This document shows, in pieces, positions 15,598 through 18,739 of a DNA stretch of 18,739 nucleotides (its first letter is position 1; every line of letters starts with the position of its first letter). Source of the DNA: an uncultured Oscillospiraceae bacterium (GTDB lineage: Bacteria; Bacillota_A; Clostridia; Oscillospirales; Oscillospiraceae); assembly GCA_944385265.1 (NCBI GenBank), contig CALWWO010000163.1:1-18739 (forward strand). The letters run 5' to 3'. Under the pieces are notes generated by a model, which was not told the DNA's origin, searched no databases, and worked only from the letters and a program-made list of their open reading frames with translations. Both the position numbers and the translations under genes were made by a program.

Positions 15598-15637
15598 TAT
15601 CCGTTTGTATCGCAGCCGTGCGACACACGGATATCAG
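15594..15637 (+). terminator. hairpin overlapping the stop codon of the small hypothetical gene
   Basis: CTGATATCCGT at 15594-15604 pairs perfectly with ACGGATATCAG at 15627-15637. The TGA stop (15595-15597) lies in the left arm. There is no T-run, so termination by the intrinsic route is uncertain. Confidence 0.55.
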
Positions 15638-15785
15638 GATTTCTGCGTTCGCTATATAAACGCTCCGCGACAGCTCCGTTTTGCTGTAATTGTAAGCGGA
15701 CCATACGGCTCCGTCTAATATGGACGGCTAGCCGGCACGGATATGTTTAATGCAGATTTTGCACGGATAGCTCCGCCGTATGAAG

Positions 15786-15806
15786 CCGCCGGAATTGCGC
15801 CGGCGG
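15786..15806 (-). terminator. GC-rich hairpin just past the small minus-strand ORF
   Basis: CCGCCGG at 15786-15792 pairs with CCGGCGG at 15800-15806. It begins 2 bases after the ORF stop on the minus strand, but no T-tail follows. Confidence 0.4.
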
Positions 15807-15808
15807 AG

Positions 15809-15907
15809 TTACCGCTCGCTCGGAACAGTTTCCGCGCTGCCGAATATGAGATCGTCTATATCCTGATGCGGCTTTCTGTTCTCTTCACTTTGCATCTCTT
15901 CACGCAT
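15809..15907 (-). CDS. candidate small protein, 32 residues, unknown
   Basis: A minus-strand ORF opens at ATG 15907 directly after an unusually strong ribosome site (GGGGGAGGGG, 5 bases before the ATG) and ends at TAA 15809-15811. It encodes a charged, soluble peptide starting MREEMQSEENRKPHQDIDD and ending in IFGSAETVPSER, with net negative charge. There is no hydrophobic segment and no Cys. A GC-rich hairpin follows the stop. No clear promoter was found upstream. The ribosome site and hairpin argue for translation, the short length against certainty. I do not recognise the family. Confidence 0.45.
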   Translation of the reverse strand: MREEMQSEENRKPHQDIDDLIFGSAETVPSER

Positions 15908-15955
15908 AATTTCCCCTCCCCCTGTAAAAAAAGCTATTACCTATAATATACCGGC

Positions 15956-15981
15956 AAGCGGCGAGATATTCGCCGCTTTTT
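15956..15981 (+). terminator. intrinsic terminator on the plus strand, with no obvious gene before it
   Basis: AAGCGGCGA at 15956-15964, loop GATAT, TCGCCGCTT at 15970-15978, with the T5 run at 15977-15981. The nearest plus-strand gene ends 360 bases earlier, so it may end a long 3' UTR or an unannotated RNA. Confidence 0.7.
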
Positions 15982-16162
15982 GCCGCGGGGTAAAATTTTC
16001 TTCTTCACTTTTTGCGAGCTTTATCCCTAAAATCCCTGCTTTTTCCACATATCCACAAACTTTTACACCGAATTTGCTGTTTTTCGCGTCGAATATTGTC
16101 GAAAAAAATCAATAAAAGTCGGCTGCATAAATGCGCGTAAGTGAATTTTATTTACCTAAACA

Positions 16163-16191
16163 TTGCAAAATTTCTCAAATCGTGGTATACT
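16163..16191 (+). promoter_or_regulatory. sigma-A-type promoter of the XRE-TPR regulator
   Basis: TTGCAA at 16163-16168, a 17-base spacer and TATACT at 16186-16191, 39 bases before the ATG. ATTTACC occurs both upstream of the promoter (about 16150) and in the leader (about 16207). TTACC at 16209-16213 and GGTAA at 16220-16224 can pair around GAAAGA, partly covering the ribosome site. Confidence 0.7.
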
Positions 16192-16230
16192 TTTTATGTA
16201 ATTTAAATTTACCGAAAGAGGTAATCGATA

Positions 16231-17106
16231 ATGACGCTTGGACAGAAAATACGGGCTGCAAGGATCGAGCGAGGTATGACTCAAAAGCAGCTCGTAGGGA
16301 AATATATAACACGAAATATGCTGTCGAAAATCGAAAACGACAGCGCTACGCCGTCCGTCCGCACGCTTGAATATCTGGCAAATCAGCTTCAGGTGGATCC
16401 CGGATATTTTATGAACGGGTCGCATTATTCAAACGGCACATCGCCGGACGGATTGGACGATATGCGCGCGGCATACCGCGAAGGGCGGTATCTCGACTGT
16501 ATCGCACTGCTGGAGGCTTCGCAGACCTCCGCGACGACGGACGAGGGCTATCTTCTGCGCGCGAAGGCGTCGCTTGCTGCGGCAAAGGAAGCGCTCGCCG
16601 CGGGAAATTTCTCCGCAGCTAAAGAGCTTGCCGACAATGCCGACTACTATAATAAGGAAGGTATATACTATTCAGCCGAGACGGACGCGGAAATGAGCCT
16701 TGTCCTTGCCGAATGCGCGCTTGAGCTCGATATATCGGAATTTGAATACAACGCCGCCGAATATGAGCGCGCCGTAAAAAGTATAAGCTATAACGCGCGG
16801 TACGCTCTTGCAAAGGCGGAATACCTCCGCCGCACCGGCGAAATAGAACTTGCTTTTAAGTTGCTCGCTTCTATGACCGATATCCCGGAGGAAGCGACCG
16901 GTAAATTCCATTATGTAAAAGGGCTTGTCCTATCAGACCTCACGCGTATTGACGACGCGCAAAAAGAGCTTCTGCTCGCCGAAGAGCTGTCGCAAAATAA
17001 CAACGTTCTGCTTCACAGGATATATTCTGCGCTTGAGGCAGTCTATTTAAAGCAGGAAGATTATAAAATGGCGCATCTTTACGCGTCAAAACAGTTTCGG
17101 GAGTGA
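16231..17106 (+). CDS. XRE-family HTH regulator with TPR-like helical domain
   Basis: A 291-residue protein. Residues 3-60 are a Cro/C1-type helix-turn-helix: LGQKIRAARIERGMTQKQLVGKYITRNMLSKIENDSATPSVRTLEYLANQL in family terms. From about 72 to the end there are helical repeats rich in Ala, Leu and Tyr (DDMRAAYREGRYLDCIALLE, EYDERAV-like and LAKAEYLRRTGEIELAFKLL) matching a TPR-type sensor domain. That architecture resembles RRNPP/Rgg-like or clostridial XRE-TPR regulators, which can respond to a peptide or partner protein; the ligand here is unknown. Ribosome site AGAGGT is about 8 bases upstream. It is transcribed alone from its own promoter. Confidence 0.88.
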   Translation: MTLGQKIRAARIERGMTQKQLVGKYITRNMLSKIENDSATPSVRTLEYLANQLQVDPGYFMNGSHYSNGTSPDGLDDMRAAYREGRYLDCIALLEASQTSATTDEGYLLRAKASLAAAKEALAAGNFSAAKELADNADYYNKEGIYYSAETDAEMSLVLAECALELDISEFEYNAAEYERAVKSISYNARYALAKAEYLRRTGEIELAFKLLASMTDIPEEATGKFHYVKGLVLSDLTRIDDAQKELLLAEELSQNNNVLLHRIYSALEAVYLKQEDYKMAHLYASKQFRE

Positions 17107-17111
17107 GCGCC

Positions 17112-17157
17112 CTTGCGCGCAGGTTTGACTTACAGCATCGTCAAACCTGCGCGCAAG
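17112..17157 (+). terminator. very strong 18-bp hairpin downstream of the XRE-TPR gene
   Basis: CTTGCGCGCAGGTTTGAC at 17112-17129 pairs perfectly with 17140-17157 around a 10-base loop. It starts 5 bases after the stop. No T-run follows at once; the next T-rich stretch (17177-17182, 17191-17195) is part of an A/T palindrome. CAGCATC occurs both in the loop and right after the stem. Confidence 0.65.
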
Positions 17158-17215
17158 CAGCATCTTAACCGTTCGATTTTTCCAAAAAAATTTTTGAAAA
17201 AAGCAAAAAAACTAC

Positions 17216-17244
17216 TTGACAACGGCGGTGGCGGCGTGTATATT
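17216..17244 (+). promoter_or_regulatory. sigma-A-type promoter of perR
   Basis: TTGACA at 17216-17221, a 17-base GC-rich spacer and TATATT at 17239-17244. The operator palindrome begins 3 bases further on. Confidence 0.88.
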
Positions 17245-17247
17245 AAA

Positions 17248-17272
17248 ATCAATAATGATAATTATTATTGAT
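17248..17272. promoter_or_regulatory. Per/Fur-type operator overlapping the transcription start
   Basis: ATCAATAAT at 17248-17256 and ATTATTGAT at 17264-17272 are exact reverse complements, with the AT-rich GATAATT between. The whole resembles Fur/Per boxes (consensus TTATAATNATTATAA for PerR). Its position just after the -10 fits autorepression by the encoded PerR. Confidence 0.85.
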
Positions 17273-17286
17273 TTGAGGTAATCATC

Positions 17287-17664
17287 ATGAAAAAATACAG
17301 CCGCAAACGCGAGGCGATACTAAAGGCTGTTATGGATACGGATACACATCCGTCTGCCGCATGGATCTATGAGAAGCTGAAGCCTGAGTTTCCGGATCTC
17401 AGCCTCGCCACAGTTTACAGGAATATAGCGGAATTTGTCAAAGAAGGGCTGATTGTTTCCGTCGGAAACGTAGACGGGCTTGAGAGATATGACGCAAAGG
17501 TGTATCCACACACCCATTTTATATGCAATAATTGCAATAAGGTTATCGATCTTATTGAATACGACGATAAAATCAGAGACTCAGCGGTAAGCAAAGAGAC
17601 AGGTTTTGTTGTCGAACGGCACGAGATCATTTTCAGAGGTCTGTGCGATGATTGCGCCCGATAG
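17287..17664 (+). CDS. perR: peroxide-responsive repressor PerR (Fur family)
   Basis: A 125-residue Fur-family regulator that binds DNA with Fe or Mn and lets go when H2O2 oxidises it. The winged helix includes LSLATVYRNIAEFVKEGLI (39-57). All five regulatory-metal ligands of Bacillus PerR are in place: His21 (HPSA, =H37), Asp69 (RYD, =D85), His75 and His77 (PHTHF, =H91/H93) and Asp88 (VIDL, =D104; Fur usually has Glu here). The structural zinc site is Cys80, Cys83 (CNNC), Cys120 and Cys123 (CDDC). So peroxide sensing rather than iron sensing is likely. It is slightly shorter than Bacillus PerR at the N-terminus. It has a strong promoter with the palindromic box, and rubrerythrin follows 51 bases later without a terminator. 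Confidence 0.92.
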   Translation: MKKYSRKREAILKAVMDTDTHPSAAWIYEKLKPEFPDLSLATVYRNIAEFVKEGLIVSVGNVDGLERYDAKVYPHTHFICNNCNKVIDLIEYDDKIRDSAVSKETGFVVERHEIIFRGLCDDCAR

Positions 17665-17715
17665 CGGGAAAATTTCCCTGTATATAAAAATTTTAATTAA
17701 ATGGAGGCTACTAAA

Positions 17716-18297
17716 ATGAAAAGAAAATATGTGTGTCCAGTTTGCGGTTATGTTTATGAAGGCGAAGAGCCGCCTGAGGTTTGCCCTGTCTGCAAGGCTC
17801 CCGGCAGCAAATTCAAAGTAGTCGAAGGCGAAATGAAGCTGGCTGCTGAGCATGAGTTTGGCATCGGCACAAAGCTTGACAACGTTCCCGAGGAGGACAA
17901 GGCTTACATCATGGAGCAGCTTATGGCTAACTTCACCGGTGAGTGCTCTGAGGTCGGTATGTATCTCTGCATGGCAAGGATCGCACACAGAGAGGGGTAT
18001 CCGGAAATCGGTCTCTATTGGGAAAAGGCAGCTCATGAGGAAGCTGAGCATGCTGCAAAATTTGCAGAGCTCCTCGGCACCGCTCTTGAGCCGAACATGA
18101 CCACCTCTACCGAAGCTAACCTCAAATGGCGCGTTGATTGCGAATACGGTGCGACTCAGGGCAAATTTGACCTCGCCGCATGCGCAAAGAAGAACGGTCT
18201 TGACGCTATTCACGATACCGTACATGAGATGGCAAGAGACGAAGCACGCCATGGCAAAGCTTTTGAAGGTCTTCTGAAGAGATATTTCGGCAAATAA
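17716..18297 (+). CDS. reverse rubrerythrin (N-terminal rubredoxin domain, C-terminal diiron domain)
   Basis: A peroxide (and oxygen) reductase of anaerobes. The start MKRKYVCPVCGY has GGAGG 8 bases upstream; the in-frame ATG at 17701 overlaps that site. In the 193-residue protein the rubredoxin domain comes first (Cys7, Cys10, Cys23, Cys26) and the ferritin-like diiron domain after (about 55-193), reversed from classical rubrerythrin. Likely diiron ligands are Glu76/Glu79 (TGECSE), Glu109-Glu111-His112 (EEAEH), Glu143 (DCEYG) and Glu171, Glu176, His179 (HEMARDEARH). The codon choice is more biased (many GCT, CTC, AAG) than its neighbours, as for a highly expressed gene. It lies between perR and rubredoxin, its probable electron donor. 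Confidence 0.94.
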   Translation: MKRKYVCPVCGYVYEGEEPPEVCPVCKAPGSKFKVVEGEMKLAAEHEFGIGTKLDNVPEEDKAYIMEQLMANFTGECSEVGMYLCMARIAHREGYPEIGLYWEKAAHEEAEHAAKFAELLGTALEPNMTTSTEANLKWRVDCEYGATQGKFDLAACAKKNGLDAIHDTVHEMARDEARHGKAFEGLLKRYFGK

Positions 18298-18340
18298 ACA
18301 AATACACAAATAAATACATCCGTCAGTTTATGATACATGA

Positions 18341-18370
18341 GGCTTTAGTGTGAAACATCACACTAAAGCC
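18341..18370. repeat. perfect 12-bp hairpin between rubrerythrin and rubredoxin
   Basis: GGCTTTAGTGTG at 18341-18352 and CACACTAAAGCC at 18359-18370 are exact reverse complements around AAACAT. There is no T-run, so it may be a partial terminator or an RNA-stability element that adjusts the rubrerythrin to rubredoxin ratio. Confidence 0.7.
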
Positions 18371-18416
18371 CGTATCCGTCTGTCGCCTCGCATTAACTGC
18401 CCTGCGGCGACGGCGC

Positions 18417-18469
18417 TCCCTCATCTCGAGGGATACTTTAAATTTTTATTTATGCCGCAAACAGCGGCA
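18417..18469 (+). promoter_or_regulatory. two short leader hairpins ahead of rubredoxin
   Basis: TCCCTC at 18417-18422 pairs with GAGGGA at 18428-18433, followed by an A/T-rich stretch. TGCCGC at 18453-18458 pairs with GCGGCA at 18464-18469 around AAACA and ends 5 bases before the GGAG ribosome site of rubredoxin. Either could be a weak terminator or a translation control element. Confidence 0.4.
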
Positions 18470-18484
18470 GGATTGGAGATCATT

Positions 18485-18637
18485 ATGAAATACGAATGCC
18501 CTTGCGGATATGTGTACGATGAAGCGGTCGGCGATCCTGACAGCGGTATCGCCCCGGGCACTAAATGGGAAGACATCCCTGACGATTGGGTATGCCCGAT
18601 CTGCGGTCTCGGAAAAGATGCTTTTACAGTAGTGTAA
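18485..18637 (+). CDS. rubredoxin with shortened first Cys knuckle
   Basis: A 50-residue electron carrier, start [21 protein letters not shown] 6 bases upstream. The rest is classical: [31 protein letters not shown]. The four Fe-binding cysteines are Cys5, Cys7, Cys38 and Cys41. The first pair is Cys-Pro-Cys-Gly, one residue shorter than the usual CxxCG, while the second is normal (CPIC). An in-frame ATG further up (18350) gives an unlikely N-terminus. It probably hands electrons to the reverse rubrerythrin just upstream and shares its mRNA, though hairpins between the two may uncouple their levels. Confidence 0.92.
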   Translation: MKYECPCGYVYDEAVGDPDSGIAPGTKWEDIPDDWVCPICGLGKDAFTVV

Positions 18638-18694
18638 GTTTTTACACCGATGCCTAAGAATAAAACGCACTTTATAAGAAACCGGTATAGTCAA

Positions 18695-18739
18695 TGAACT
18701 GCACCCCATTTGTTAGACAGTATGATATACTGGATAACA
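18695..18739. mobile_element. probable end of an IS3-family (IS150-group) insertion sequence
   Basis: The sequence TGAACTGCACCCCATTTGTT at 18695, followed by AGACAGTATGATATACTGG, closely follows the terminal inverted repeat style of IS150-group elements (TGxACTGxxCCCxxxxxGTTAGACA). The window ends 45 bases in, so the transposase is not seen. The call rests on the end motif as I remember it. Confidence 0.65.

Larger units (their letters stand above)
15638..16162. other. intergenic stretch with several hairpins, repeats and one candidate small ORF
   Basis: Between the small hypothetical gene and the regulator promoter the plus strand carries no credible gene. It holds a bulged stem at 15706-15734, a direct repeat of GCACGGATA (about 15735 and 15764), a GC-rich hairpin at 15786-15806, the 32-codon minus-strand ORF, a plus-strand terminator at 15956-15981, and a patch resembling DnaA boxes at 16041-16069. 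Confidence 0.6.

Noticed and set aside
15743..15946. 67-codon plus-strand ORF in the intergenic stretch
   Set aside because: No ribosome site, odd composition, and it overlaps the better-supported minus-strand ORF at 15809-15907.
16020..16090. Replication origin
   Set aside because: Only one full DnaA-box match, no dnaA/dnaN/gidA neighbours; kept only as a low-interest patch.
17581..18309. 242-codon minus-strand ORF opposite rubrerythrin
   Set aside because: Rubrerythrin is certain on the other strand; the antisense product has no motif or ribosome site.

Overview
The window reads as chromosomal DNA of an anaerobic Clostridia-type Firmicute, probably from the gut. The signs are strong AGGAGG-type ribosome binding sites with occasional TTG starts, genes typical of the class (PerR, reverse rubrerythrin, rubredoxin, a SleB-type cortex hydrolase, MtaB, YmdB, a YhaO/YhaN pair), and dense intrinsic hairpins. 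No rRNA, tRNA or CRISPR array was seen.

Layout: (1) 1-2225, minus strand: a cysteine desulfurase, an MBL-fold hydrolase and a VanZ-like membrane protein that runs off the left edge, packed as one operon. (2) 2226-2678: a 450-bp divergent intergenic region full of inverted repeats. (3) 2679-10298, plus strand: mtaB (tRNA methylthiotransferase), then a run of SerA-type dehydrogenase, diacylglycerol/lipid kinase, YmdB-type phosphodiesterase, SbcD/YhaO-like nuclease and SbcC/YhaN-like ATPase; the last two overlap by one base. (4) 10299-13865, minus strand: a SAM methyltransferase whose 3' end runs through a 17-base homopolymer and its own terminator, then an NfeD-SPFH membrane pair, then a secreted SleB-like hydrolase. 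(5) 13992-15098, minus strand: prfB without the usual programmed frameshift. (6) 15295-16230: a small unknown protein, a hairpin-rich 630-bp stretch with a candidate 32-residue protein, and the promoter of a regulator. (7) 16231-18637, plus strand: an XRE-TPR regulator, then perR, reverse rubrerythrin and rubredoxin, a peroxide-defence module with a PerR-type operator at its promoter. (8) 18695-18739: what looks like the terminal inverted repeat of an IS3-family element that continues beyond the window.

Most genes are ordinary housekeeping, and I did not find a clearly new multi-gene system. The best leads are the promoter/operator/terminator palindrome between the SleB-like gene and nfeD, the rubredoxin with a shortened Cys-X-Cys knuckle, the methyltransferase that has lost its stop codon at an A17 tract, the hairpin cluster before mtaB, and the 32-residue minus-strand ORF with a very strong ribosome binding site.
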